Shown piece by piece: positions 43,916 to 55,174 of a DNA stretch of 64,000 nucleotides. The position numbers and the translations under genes were made by a program. This DNA comes from Liolophura sinensis (taxonomy: Eukaryota; Mollusca; Polyplacophora; Chitonida; Chitonidae), in the NCBI RefSeq assembly GCF_032854445.1, contig NC_088300.1:29185608-29249607 (forward strand), given 5' to 3'. Below the pieces are notes generated by a model, which saw only the letters and a list, made by a program, of their open reading frames with translations, was not told the DNA's origin and searched no databases. Positions within the stretch are counted from its first letter, which is position 1, and the number at the start of each line of letters is the position of its first letter.

Positions 43916-46720
43916 TTAATGGCTTGCAAATAAAATCTGCTTTGATATCCAAAGTTATTCAATAAGCAAATTTCAGTCCTTCGGAAAGTACCAGCGTATA
44001 ACTGATTAAACAATACAATAAAACGTTTTGGATTAAAAAAAAAACCGGCTGAACTATTGAACTATTTGCCTGAATTTCAACCCAGGTATCTATCATATTT
44101 CGCAAGCTTACTAGGTAACACAATACCCATTATATCCACGTTTAGTGTTATATAATGTCGTAATAATGTAATGATAATATAATATCATTTTTACAAAGAT
44201 GACAATACGACCAATACGAATGACAAAAGGAGTTTGACACTGGTGAATATTTCGTCCAAGAATTTGTGTGGGCTGCTGTTCTTAGTATTTAATCTTTATT
44301 AAGTAATATCTTAAAAGAAGAAAAAAAAACCTTACACGAATTTTTTAAACCTTAAATTCTGCTGCACATGTCAATCGTTTGGAATCCATAAAGCGCCGAG
44401 ATGATGAACATAATTTCACAACAAAGCTCATGACGCAATTATTCTTACGGCTTAGAATTACCTCTGGCCTCAGAATGTAACTTAATTACCAATGATCACT
44501 ATTGGACTGGGCTGGCTGCACCATCCAAATTACCTTCAGAAGAGTGGCCGGATAATTTAATATAAATGTCGCTTAGACAAAATCAATGGGTGGAATCCAG
44601 CCTAGGGAGGCGGGTTCTGCTAAACCCCGTGTCCAGATCGCGCTTGTCGGCTCAGTAATTCCTTCCGTAATGGAATTGTAACATGGAATCACAACCGTCA
44701 TATTTTCAGACAAGCATGAGCCGAATCCTGGCTTTATATATGTCTCGTATTGCCAATCTCCTAAGCATTCACACGCTTGATTTCTTCTCGCCCCTCTAAG
44801 CCGGCATTGTCATCGAGGTTTACTGTATCTTCTTCGGGTTCCCTTCGCTGTGTTTTCCTGCCCTGGCATAGGAAGAGATAGCGCTGTGTGACGGGCTTGC
44901 AAAGCGATTTATCGTGACAGATTGATTTGAGAAAGTCCAGAATCCCAACACTAGCAGGAAATGAGTGATAAGGGCATAGGTCTCAGCATTAGCTGATCGC
45001 ATTGTCGGATGAAAGGAGATCTAGTCGCAATCACTTCTTCGCGCCGCCTTAACTTCGCCCCCAGTTAAGATACACTACCGTCCAATTTACAGATACTAGC
45101 TTTAGAGACCGTGTGATTCTAGGCCGTTACAAGCCAAATGGCAAGATAAGCGAATTTCCGCATTCCCAGCACGTTTTCTTTCAAACTAAAACAATAACGA
45201 GCAGTCAATGTTTTTTTTTTCGTAAGTACCTCTTTTGCTGTTTTATGTGTTGACATTGTTACTAATGATCACTCATTATTATTTCATGGCAAATTAACGA
45301 ATGTCAGAAATAATGTCAGAGTCCCGTCGGGAATTTGAAAAAAAAAACAGTTTAGAAAAAATATGGTATCGAGTAGAATTTTTCCTAAGACTGTGTTTAA
45401 AGGGATTGTGAGGTCTAAAGTGAATTATACCAAACAACAGCTTTAAGATAATTTTATCTTCTTTAAAAATGAAAGGGTAAACTCTGTGTGAAACTTTTTG
45501 CTTCACATTTCGCGGTTTTCGAGGTAAATCAGCCGTGGAGAGACTTTCGCTGTATTATTTATGCTTCATAAACCTTTTGACAAATGTGAAGTAGAATGGC
45601 ACCCCAATCCTTCTGGCAATGTCACGAGCATGCTGTTCAAGAAGTTTTTGTAAGCCTTACTTTTTATTCTTACCGGCAAGTGTAAACCATACAGAGCAGT
45701 GCTGAAGCGAAGAATCGTTACATAATTGTTAGAGTCTCCCTGAGGACCTGCCACGGACCGATTGGAGAGAAGCAAAGATTTGGCAGCGTGGATTATGCTT
45801 CAGCAAGATTTTCACTACTCATTCATCAGAGAACATCATCTCGCTCGCAACAGTTCTACTCAGGCCTGTATAGCGGCGCATCTCTAGGTCTTCCTACACG
45901 GCCATTAATTCAACAATGTAAGATTTACCAACACTCAGACGCATACTCATTCCACAGGCACCATACCTTGAATGAGTCTTTAATATTCCATTACTTAGAA
46001 GGCGGTTTGCGCGTTAATACCCAGAAATCGACACAAAACGATGCTATAAAAAGAAGCCAAATTCAGCATCTCTGAAGAAAGTATGAAGTAATCCTCCATT
46101 GCAAACTGCTCTTCGCCGAGCCACGTCAATTGTGAACAGGATATGAGCGGTCAAAAATTTATGCTTTGGTCCCGCAAGCTTTGATAGTGTGGAAAAAGCA
46201 TTAATATCGTCTGTGAAAACAATTATACAGTTAGACATTTACGGACAGCAAATATTGACCATTTTAATAACGAAGTACACGAGTTAGATTATTGGGAATG
46301 TCAAAATAATGTACATAGATCTACACAATTTCTTCATTTCAGAAATCTGTTTACCTGGAATTACCTGGGTGAATCCTGTACTTTTGCCATATTCTGTTCT
46401 CGATAATGGAGCGATTGCTTTAACGGTATCATGTCAGAGAATCATACACTGGCGCTAGAAATTTTTTCGTGCGTATCTATTTTTTTTTACCAAAATGGCA
46501 AAGCCATATGAAGCATTTGGCGGTATGCACTGGGTGTTTTACTGGCGGAACGAATGGAAAGGAACATTCGATACGAGTGTTGAAAAGAGGTACCCAAGCC
46601 ATCTCTTAATGATAAGTGTTAACATGTGGTTTTATGTGAACCCTGCTCACACTGGACATAATTCCCATTCCTCCTTCAGATTACCAGTGTTCTTCTGAAA
46701 ACAAACACTAGTTTTAGAAA
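43916..46720. other. No gene supported
   Basis: Unique AT-rich DNA with short random-looking frames. Confidence 0.42.
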
Positions 46721-47405
46721 TATAATGTCTAGTGATATACCATTACAATATGTGTAGTGATAGACCATTGCAATATATCTAGTGATTGACCATTACGTTA
46801 TGCCTAGTTATAGACCATTACAGTTTATCTAGTGATAGAACATTACAATATGTGTAGTGATAGACCATTACAATATGTGTAGTGATAGACCATTGCAACA
46901 TATCTAGTGATTGACCATTACGATATGTCTAGTTATAGACCATTACAGTATATCTAGTGATAGAACATTACAATATGTGTAGTGATAGACCATTACAATA
47001 TGTGTAGTGATAGACCATTACAATATATCTGGTGATAGATTATTACGATATATCTAGTTATAGACCATTACAGTATATCTAGTGATAGAACGTTACAATA
47101 TATCTGGTGATAGATCATTACGATATATCTAGTTATAGACCATTACAGTATATCTAGTGACAGAACATTACAATATATCTGGTGATAGATCATTGTAAAA
47201 TATCTAATGATAGAACATTACAATATATCTAATGATAGAACATTACAATATATCTAGTGATAGAACATTACAATTTATCTAGTGACAGAACATTACAACA
47301 GAACATTACAATATATCTAGTGATAGAACATTACAATAGAACATTACATTATACCTAGTGACAGAACATTACAATATATCTAGTGATAGAATATTACATT
47401 ATGCC
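46721..47405. repeat. 26-bp minisatellite, about 26 units
   Basis: ATATGTGTAGTGATAGACCA plus TTACAA and variants (ATATATCTAGTGATAGAACA, ATATCTGGTGATAGATCATT) repeat at 26-base spacing. Variant types are ordered: the GTGTAGTGATAGACC type dominates on the left and the TCTAGTGATAGAAC type on the right, with short partial units near 47300-47345. Confidence 0.92.
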
Positions 47406-49465
47406 TAAAATAAAATTTATTTATTTATTTATTACAATAATTGAATAATTTATTTAGTTATTACCATAAAAATGTACATTGTGAGAGTGATTTGGATATG
47501 CCTATCAAAAATAGGAACATGTTAAAAGCCTTCCAGTGTGTAGGTATAATATACCTCTGAATTCTGTTAGAATAAAGCGTTCCTAAAAACAATTACAGCA
47601 TAGTCATTACCTCTTCGGAATGGAAGTTTCCAACAAAAGGCACTTTTTCGTCGTCCACCAAACACTTCAACTTTCTCCTCTCTGCTCTTCAGGGACGCGT
47701 AATTTTCCCTCGGAAATAAAGAAAAATGTTGCTGAAACCACTCGGTTGCTATGGCAACGTACCACTAGCGACATACTAAGTGCATTAGATAACAGCACAA
47801 TTATCGGACTAATCATCTTTTGCAAATAAATGTAGGCATCGATGAAAACAAAAAAGATAGGCACCAGTCACCTGATCGTGACAAGATATTAATTTGTTAG
47901 ACCTCAATGCTGACAATGCCAATCTTTGATGTAAACCGCAGTTATACTTAAATTGTTAATAAACGCATTTAAAAGATGAAAATTTATGTTATTTTATAGC
48001 ATATTTTCCACCAAAACAACGACTGTTTTCATTTCTTTGTGATTTCGTCTCCATTCTTATCTAACAAAAAAATTTGAATGTGAGTACTGAGTCAATGGTG
48101 AATTGCTCTTTTGTAGTTCTCCAACCAAAACATCTCTTAAATCTTTCTCCGTAAGTTTCATTTTTCTGACAAACCTTTAAGATGTGGTTTTTCTGCTTAA
48201 ACCAGCTAACAGGTATTAATGTTCAAAGCGTAAGATATTAATTTTTAGAAGTTAAGCCTACAAGAGAAGGTGGTATTGAAAAGGCCGTTAATAACAAAGA
48301 CCTAGTGAACACAGCAGATTCCTAGAATGTAGGATTTCATGTAGGCAGTATGCCTTCTCGTAATTAGCCAACCGAAGAATGAAGGTATGAAGGGGTGGGG
48401 GTTGGGAGTGAATTAATAATCAGTTTTGCTTGATAAATTTTCTTCTTCTGTCAGTTCACCTATAGCCTTAGTTATGCACTTTGTGACATTTTGCTGTAAC
48501 TTTGACCTAAATAACCGCGGCCGTTATTGTAATCATTCAGTGGCGATACAACTTTGAATAATATATTGGCTTTTCGTCCTTCCCATGTTTACCTTGTGGG
48601 TATAGAATGCTTGGGGCTTCCATATCAAGATGTTTTAATCATCGACTATCAGACCCAGTGACAATCTTGGCTCTAGATCATGTGCTGTGCGCAAACACCC
48701 TCAAGCCGCACTGGTGATTCAAAGAGGTACAATATCGTAGCGTAGCACAGTGGCAGCTCTAGGTGAGGCTGCTGTGAATGTCGATAGATCTAGAGACCAT
48801 TCCCACTCGACGCTCAGCCTCACTCTCCGGTTCGCCAGTTCAATTGCATAGGACCTGAGCCAAGCTGCTAACAGCAAAGAGAAAAGACTCTCAAAGGAAG
48901 GTTTATCTGGAAGCCGATTAACCAATTCCGGATATCATGCGATTTCTGGGCAATTCATTTTCAACAGGGTCTTTGAGATAGTGTGACGGTTATCTGGCCG
49001 AAACCAACATGGTACAATAAAAGTAGTCCTGCACAGTGGAAGTCAAGTTGGAAGAGGTCATTGTGGCTGATGACAGGCTACATTGGCCGTTTAAATACAA
49101 ACGAATAGATAGTGGAAATGTCTTGCTACTACCTAAAATGAAAGTCTAATTTACACAAATTGTACCGTAAACGTCGACAACTTGATGTATGTAGAACAGA
49201 AAGTTTCTAAAGCACTTCAAGTCAAGAACTCTTTTCTATGCTTTTAATACAATCTCGTTTACGAAGTGGACGCTGTTTTGCATATGAGTTTCAGAGTCAA
49301 TCCATGTCTCAGGAATTTACACAATTCCCCGATGTCAGTTTTCGTCGGGCCGTGGTAACAATACGCGGTCGAAGGAGCCCATGAGGCCGTTTACGCAATA
49401 TTACGTCCGTTTAAGATCACTTGTCTTCCTCTAATATTGCGTCCAAGTCAGTGCGTCACACGTCG
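47406..49465. other. No gene supported
   Basis: AT-rich unique DNA with a short (TTTA)n run at about 47418-47433. A minus-strand frame at 48719-48925 reads protein-like in part but has no recognised domain. Confidence 0.4.
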
Positions 49466-49557
49466 GGAAGTTCGTCAGGAACTTGTCAAAAGGTGATGGT
49501 TTTTCGTTAACCGCAATCGTATAAGTGAACAATTCTTGAGTATGGCATTAAACAATA
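49466..49557 (+). mobile_element. SINE, second subfamily, fragment
   Basis: GGAAGTTCGTCAGGAACTTG, TCAAAAGGTGATGGTTTTTC and TAACCGCAATCGTATAAGTG, then ATTCTTGAGTATGGCATTAA, with the middle missing. It shares the AAGTTCGTCAGNAACTTG signature with 39528 and 63070. Confidence 0.6.
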
Positions 49558-50286
49558 ACCTGGTAAGAACATAAAATAGTTTCTTTGTGACAAGACAGAA
49601 AGCATAAGTAATCGTGTGTCCATGTAAAGACGACTTGGGCATCAGATTATATAAGTTCCCAATTGCTGTACCGGATGCCGAGATTCGTTGTCTTCGAACT
49701 TCAAGCTCAATAGATAAAAAGAATTTCAACAAATAGTTTTTATTTTATACATGGTGAATAGTCAGATACCTCCATTGCTCTTGTTAAATTTTATCAATTG
49801 CGGGAAAAGGCTTAAAGGTGATATTTTGCAATGAATGTCTCAATTCTCTTTGATAAACCCGCTTTTTCGCTTTTGTGTTCGTTGCCTTGGAGGCAGGTTA
49901 AACAAGTCCTCATTTATTTCAATGACCTGCCCCCCTTTGCAATTTGACGTGGCTCGATTCCTCATCGAAAGATTGCCGACATGCATGCACAAGTAAGTCG
50001 CTGTTTGGCACCGTTTTAATTGAAACTGACAAGGTAGAACGCGATATCAAGAAGAATCACGTCACCTATGATAACCTTTGACCCGGCACCAAGCCATGTC
50101 AGTGCGTGATTAACTTCGTCTCCCGCACCAATCCCTTGGTGGAGCCTTTATTGGCGATGTGATATCAGACTTGTTTACATCAGATGGACACCTTCGCTTA
50201 GGTTGCCTTCAGCCTACGGGAAATCAAGGCGAAAAGATGCTTATCTTTGCCTCCCCTGTATGTCATCTTTCCTGGACATTCCAGGC

Positions 50287-50325
50287 TATATAAACATTAA
50301 CTAGACTTGCTACCTTCTCCAGACG
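50287..50325 (+). promoter_or_regulatory. Possible TATA-type promoter (TATATAAA)
   Basis: TATATAAA lies at 50287-50294 and a pyrimidine-rich initiator-like CTTCTCCAGAC about 34 bases downstream (A at 50321). The ~240 bases upstream are less AT-rich than their surroundings. It is an alternative candidate start for the prohormone transcript, or for another transcript. Confidence 0.25.
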
Positions 50326-50917
50326 GTCCGTGAACAGACACTGTTCTACTACAACATTTCACTCATAGATTACATGTACAAAGACACTTGAGCCTTTCAC
50401 ATACCTGCCTTTTTCACTGACTTATTCTTTAGCTCATTGTTCTTGATTAAGCTTTGTTTTTCATCACCCCTCGAGCGTGTGCTTTCTCACACATTTATAC
50501 TTGCAGAATTTAACACAGTAGAAACGTGTGATTTGTTTTTTGATTATTGTTATTCTTGGGTTCACAGGTTGATATCTGTCTGTGAAATGAGTCGGTATTG
50601 TTGGCACAACGCGAAGGATCGTCCTTCGTGGTACAAATGCTTTTATTTGCTAAAATGCCTCAAATATAGCTTCCAAGCATCATCTAGCTTACGTGATTGT
50701 CTTCAATTTTGTTAAACCATAGTGTTGCCCATGTTGTATCATAGCATGTGTTTGGTCCAATGGTGCCATACTGATGTCAAAAGAACGCTTTGCAACTGTG
50801 TATTTTAATAACATCGCCGTACAATCACAAATATAGAAAAACTTCTTCAATTATACCTGTGAGCAGAGTTGGCCATTTGTTCAGTTTAGTGCCGTGTTCA
50901 AATGGCGCGTTATTGGA

Positions 50918-50925
50918 TGACGTCA
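50918..50925. promoter_or_regulatory. Consensus CRE (TGACGTCA) beside an inverted CCAAT box
   Basis: The palindromic cAMP-response element TGACGTCA is preceded directly by TTATTGG, an inverted CCAAT box. CREs are common in neuropeptide gene promoters, and this one lies in the 5' flank of the prohormone gene, about 4.1 kb before its first coding exon. Function is not shown by the sequence. Confidence 0.3.
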
Positions 50926-51712
50926 TACAGATGGTAATTCTCAGACGTTACTGTGAATGTGTTCATGTGGCTCTTCAAGTCGTCAACGATGTGCAACTCT
51001 GCTAGGGATCTATCTGCTCTATTGCTCTATGGATTCCGACTTCAGGTAGCCCGCGGCAGGGGTGGATTTTTGTTTTATTACCGCCGTCTGCCACGAGTCA
51101 AGCGTCCACCAAATCGACTGGTCTCTAGGAGACAACGTTACAACAGAGCGCCATGCCATCAGCCCTGCTTTGAGCACACTTCACATCCGCATCACTTACC
51201 ACAGCAATTGAGCGTAACAGCGCTACCAATCAATTTGACTTTTCAGTCCACACATGCACACAGAATTCATGCTCTCATGATCCTTCAGTGTCTCGTCTCC
51301 TCGCGTCTGCTCTTGTCTCCTCACTCACAGTAGACATCAATATGCCACACAGCTGCCCTTTACATCTATTGCGAAGTTAATGGTTCGACACCTAATTGCG
51401 AGTGCAATCTTTGGGTCGAATACTCAATAGCCGAGCATTTGTAACCTTGTTAAACCCTTTGTGTAATTTTAAATCGTCTCGCTTTTCGATTACATTCCCA
51501 AATGATATATCCTCGCCATTGTGATGTTCAAGAACAATGGCTTTGCATGTGTACTTTGAGACCTTCACAATTCTTCTCTCTGGCAGTCGCAGATAATTCA
51601 GCCCGTCCTAACTTTGTTCCACAATGATTGCCTTTTGACTTGAATCGTTAAAATATTCATTACGCGCAGCTTTAATGCATTATTTCCCCGATTTAATCAC
51701 AGTCGCAAACGA

Positions 51713-51742
51713 CAAAACGCTGCGTGCTTTCCAAAAAGTTTG
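51713..51742. repeat. Short dispersed repeat, copy 1
   Basis: ACAAAACGCTGCGTGCTTTC and CAAAAAGTTT match 53219-53248 almost exactly. The origin is unknown. Confidence 0.6.
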
Positions 51743-52101
51743 TTACCTCAACCTATCCCCCTCCCTTACAGTTTCCCAGCCAGTCAGCCAGTCACCCTGA
51801 CCAAAATGTAAGAGGCCCCACTACCATCTACCTCTCCACAAACGGGTTGACCCTTTCGAGGGCGAACTGTGTGACCCAGCCATTGTCCGTGGACGAATGT
51901 CGTCTCAGCTGGCCTTATGTCAGTGAATCGTGTTGTTTATAATTCGTTTCTACCACCATGTCTCATGTAATACAACTATTTGAATGCTAGTTCCGGAACC
52001 TATAGAAATGGTTATGGCAATTAACGTGCAGAAAATCAGCAAAGTAATTTCATCAAAAATACCCGCATATGGTGCTTTTGGTTTGAACATAACATACAGG
52101 A

Positions 52102-52142
52102 TATAAAAGGCGGATCAGACAGAATTTCTTAGAACGTCATTG
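52102..52142 (+). promoter_or_regulatory. Possible TATA-type promoter (TATAAAAGG)
   Basis: TATAAAAGGCGG at 52102 matches the TATA-box consensus well, and a TCATTG initiator-like sequence lies about 37 bases downstream (52137-52142). It sits 0.8 kb upstream of the consensus donor at 52882 and 2.9 kb upstream of the first coding exon of the prohormone gene. Promoter calls from motifs alone in AT-rich DNA are unreliable. Confidence 0.25.
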
Positions 52143-52876
52143 TATCAACAGATATAGCTTTTCACTTTTGACTCATGTTTGTCTAGCTACCCACCATGCT
52201 AGATTAAATTCAACTAGTGGATATTACGTCGTTGATTGACAACTATTATGTCCAGCTTCCTGAAATAAGTACTGCGAACTAATATTTTTGTTACAATTAG
52301 CCGTCACTCAACCATTCGTCACTGAGCTAACACCTAGTCACATAACCAGTCGTAACAGTGTTAACATCTAGTCACTAAACCAGCCATGGTAGTGTGAACA
52401 TTTTCACTCAATCATTAATACTTATGTTAACATCTAGTCACTCAATCATAATGTTGTTAACATCTGCACAGTCAGAGCTATATAAACAGCACCATTCGAC
52501 CGAAATTAACATGGCTTTGAATGCTTCACAGTCAAGGAATAGAAAGACTGGTGCTCAAATGTTTCCCCTGCAGGCAATAGTAATCTTATTTCATGTATTT
52601 ACTGTTTGAATAGAATCCTCATGAACTTCGGGTACCGAATAATTTGGCCTTCCACGAAGGAGCAGTTTGCTAATCGCATAGCATTGTGATCATCAATGAT
52701 ATTTGTTTCCTTTGAACTAGCTTGATGAGCCACCAAAGTTTAGGATAAAATGTTAGCCATAATTTAATCATGCATCATCAAATCGTTCCTGCAATAAAGT
52801 CTCATGGACTTTCAGTCATTAATCAGTTTGACGATTCAGTTCGGAATAGTCTGAACCATTTCCACAGAGCAGAACA

Positions 52877-52888
52877 AATCAGGTGAGT
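52877..52888 (+). other. Candidate splice donor of the missing 5' untranslated exon
   Basis: A perfect consensus donor, CAG|GTGAGT, has its exon/intron boundary at 52882/52883. The prohormone coding exon begins with a strong acceptor at 55035, so an upstream untranslated exon must exist. This is the best donor noticed within 3 kb. The exon's left edge is unknown. This is inference; transcript data would decide it. Confidence 0.3.
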
Positions 52889-53218
52889 TGGACGTGAAAG
52901 TTTTGGGTACAGTTATAGTGTTGGGAATTACTTGGAGAGCACTGGGCATGTGTGTGTTCTGTTTCTTCTTAGTCACGAGGTATTCAGGCATCCTGCTTTA
53001 CTGAAATGGAGAGAAAAATGGGATTGGCCAATGAATCGACAATGAAATGATATTACTTCGGCTACAGAAGCAGGGATTGGTGGTCATGTGTCAGCAAGTT
53101 CATGTTGTAGGAGTGGCAAAAATACTGGGAACCGCCGAGCCAACATAGCGGGATAAATATGATTAATAACACGCTTGTCATTGAAAATATAAATGTTTGA
53201 AGAGGTGGAAATGTAAAC

Positions 53219-53248
53219 TACAAAACGCTGCGTGCTTTCCAAGAAGTT
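53219..53248. repeat. Short dispersed repeat, copy 2
   Basis: ACAAAACGCTGCGTGCTTTC and CAAGAAGTTT is the partner of 51713-51742; it is 1.5 kb away in the same orientation. Confidence 0.6.
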
Positions 53249-53249
53249 T

Positions 53250-54590
53250 TCAAATAGTACGTCAATTAATGTACAAAAAATAGCAGCCGTATTAAGTAAC
53301 TGACTTCTGCTTTCAGCTAATTGTACATTGTAAGAAAAGCTAGTTAAATCAGGTATATGACTTTTAAAAATGTGACACACTTACACTGTTAACTAGTAGT
53401 TTTGCATGTATACAGTAGTGGTGGCACGACAGTTGGATGAAATATGATTTGTCTGTAATAAATAATTGGTGCAAAGTGATGAACTGGAATTTTTAAAATT
53501 TATTAATTCACGTGGGTATATGAGTACATCCAGGTTATGCAAGTTAATTTCAATGGGAGACAGCAAACCATTGGCTTGCCCATTGCTATTCTTTAAAGTA
53601 GGTGTAACGGATTCACTGCATAGCATATACTGCTCTTTCAATAGCGGTGTTTGCGAAGTGTTCGAGGCATTTCCAGTAATCGGTACTTCACAGATAATGC
53701 CTACATATTCCGTAATCCCCATACAGTCCATGTCACACTACTGAAGCATTATAGTTTGATATACTCCTCACCAAAAGGTTCACCGTGACTTTGTTTTCAC
53801 TATTTTGTCCTGTCTCAGGAGCATGCGAGTGGTAAATTATTTAGGAACATTTGGTATCGTAAATTTGCCATCGCTCCAGGTCTCATACGCTTCGAAAGGT
53901 CCTTTCATTCCCAGCCTTGGCCCGGGTGCTATGCTTGTCCCGTTCAACTGCTTCAACATATGAATTCAGAATGCTATTATGTTATTGAAAGCTTCGCTGT
54001 TTTGGGGTTTTTTTTCACGCTTGCCAGCTTGAGTGATTGAAATAACATAGACATGGGTTAGCCGCAGAATTAGCAAGTGGCTATAGCCTGAAATCATTGC
54101 TAGCATAAATTCTGAATCTTCCGATTTGTCATAATTCATTCGACAGTGAAGGGCTACAGATGTGTAGTTTTCATCCTCCAGGGTTTTCTTGTTCTGTCCA
54201 TGATGTTATCACCATGTGTAAGGAGAGAATATGTTAATAGGATTGTCAATTGTCTTCAGTTATACAGACCCAAACACCTGAAACATGCTCGGCATATTTA
54301 TTGTGTTTCAGTTCTTATCTTGAAAAGTTTAATTGAATTTTTCGAACATTTTGATTGCTAATTTAATTGTGGCCAATAACGACATAATTCCTCACTCGTC
54401 CTTTTTACTTCAACATTTACAGCCTACCTTTTCAAAATAACAGTACTCCTACCCTTTTTTATTCCTTGTCTTTGTAAGTATCAAATCTATGCCGTAAGCT
54501 GACCTTGTCCTACCGGTATATCTCTTTTACCTTGACCCTCTTTTCCAAAACGTTTCTATCCTCAGGCCATTTTTCTCCATATATGGCTTT
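53250..54590. other. 5' flank or first intron of the prohormone gene, no feature seen
   Basis: AT-rich DNA. Paired frames on opposite strands at 53393-53744 have no recognised character. Confidence 0.4.
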
Positions 54591-54593
54591 AGG

Positions 54594-54905
54594 AAACCCT
54601 ACATCTGTCAGATCTCCCAAATGCATTAGTGACGATACAAAAACCCTAGATCTCCCAAATGGATTAGTGACGATATACAAACCCTACATCTGTCAGATCT
54701 CCCAAATGCATTAGTGACGATACAAAAACCCTAGATCTCCCAAATGGATTAGTGACGATACACAAACCCTACACCTGTTAGATCTCCCAAATGCATGAGT
54801 GACGATACAAAAACCCTAGATCTCCCAAATGGATTAGTGACGATACACAAACCCTACACCTGTTAGATCTCCCAAATGATCAGTGGCGATACACAAACCA
54901 TACAT
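54594..54905. repeat. 85-bp composite tandem repeat, about 3.6 units
   Basis: Each 85-base unit joins two related halves: one with ACATCTGTCAGATCTCCCAA and ATGCATTAGTGACGATAC, the other AAAAACCCTAGATCTCCCAA and ATGGATTAGTGACGATAC. Unit starts are at 54596, 54681, 54766 and 54851. It lies only ~130 bases before the first coding exon of the prohormone gene, probably within the 5' UTR intron. Confidence 0.88.
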
Positions 54906-55035
54906 CCATCAGGTATCTACAAGGGCTTTGTGATGGTAAAACACGCAGGAATCTTTTCAACGGCCTTCTACACCTGAAACGAAAAGGACGTTTGAACTGC
55001 ATATTTTTTTACTCTTATTCTTTTTCTCTTTACAG

Positions 55036-55174
55036 ACAATGTGGACTGGACGGCTGGAATCGTCTGTCATTGTGTTATTTTTAATGTGCGCGGGATTACA
55101 CGCCCTCAGTGTCCGTTTCCCCCATTTTTCAAATCCCAAGCACAGAGCATTGTTGCACAAGAGAGGATCTGGAG
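55036..55174 (+). CDS. Prohormone-4-like gene, first coding exon: signal peptide and putative mature peptide
   Basis: The exon follows a strong acceptor (a ~30-base T/C-rich tract ending TTTACAG at 55035), so it is not the first exon of the transcript. ATG is at 55039, three bases into the exon, and is the only plausible start. Residues 1-22 form the signal peptide (hydrophobic core VIVLFLMCAG; likely cleavage after LHA). Residues 23-42 are the candidate bioactive peptide LSVRFPHFSNPKHR... ending LLHKR, with a Lys-Arg convertase site at 41-42 and a possible internal monobasic site at Lys34-His-Arg36. The peptide does not end in Gly before the Lys-Arg, so amidation is not predicted. The donor is GGAG|GTAAGA, leaving phase 1. 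Confidence 0.85.

Noticed and set aside
48719-48925. Minus-strand frame with an apparent acceptor (CTTTGCTGTTAGCAG)
   Set aside because: The protein text is partly plausible but there is no recognisable domain, no donor partner, and the reported start is a non-ATG codon; too weak to list as a gene.
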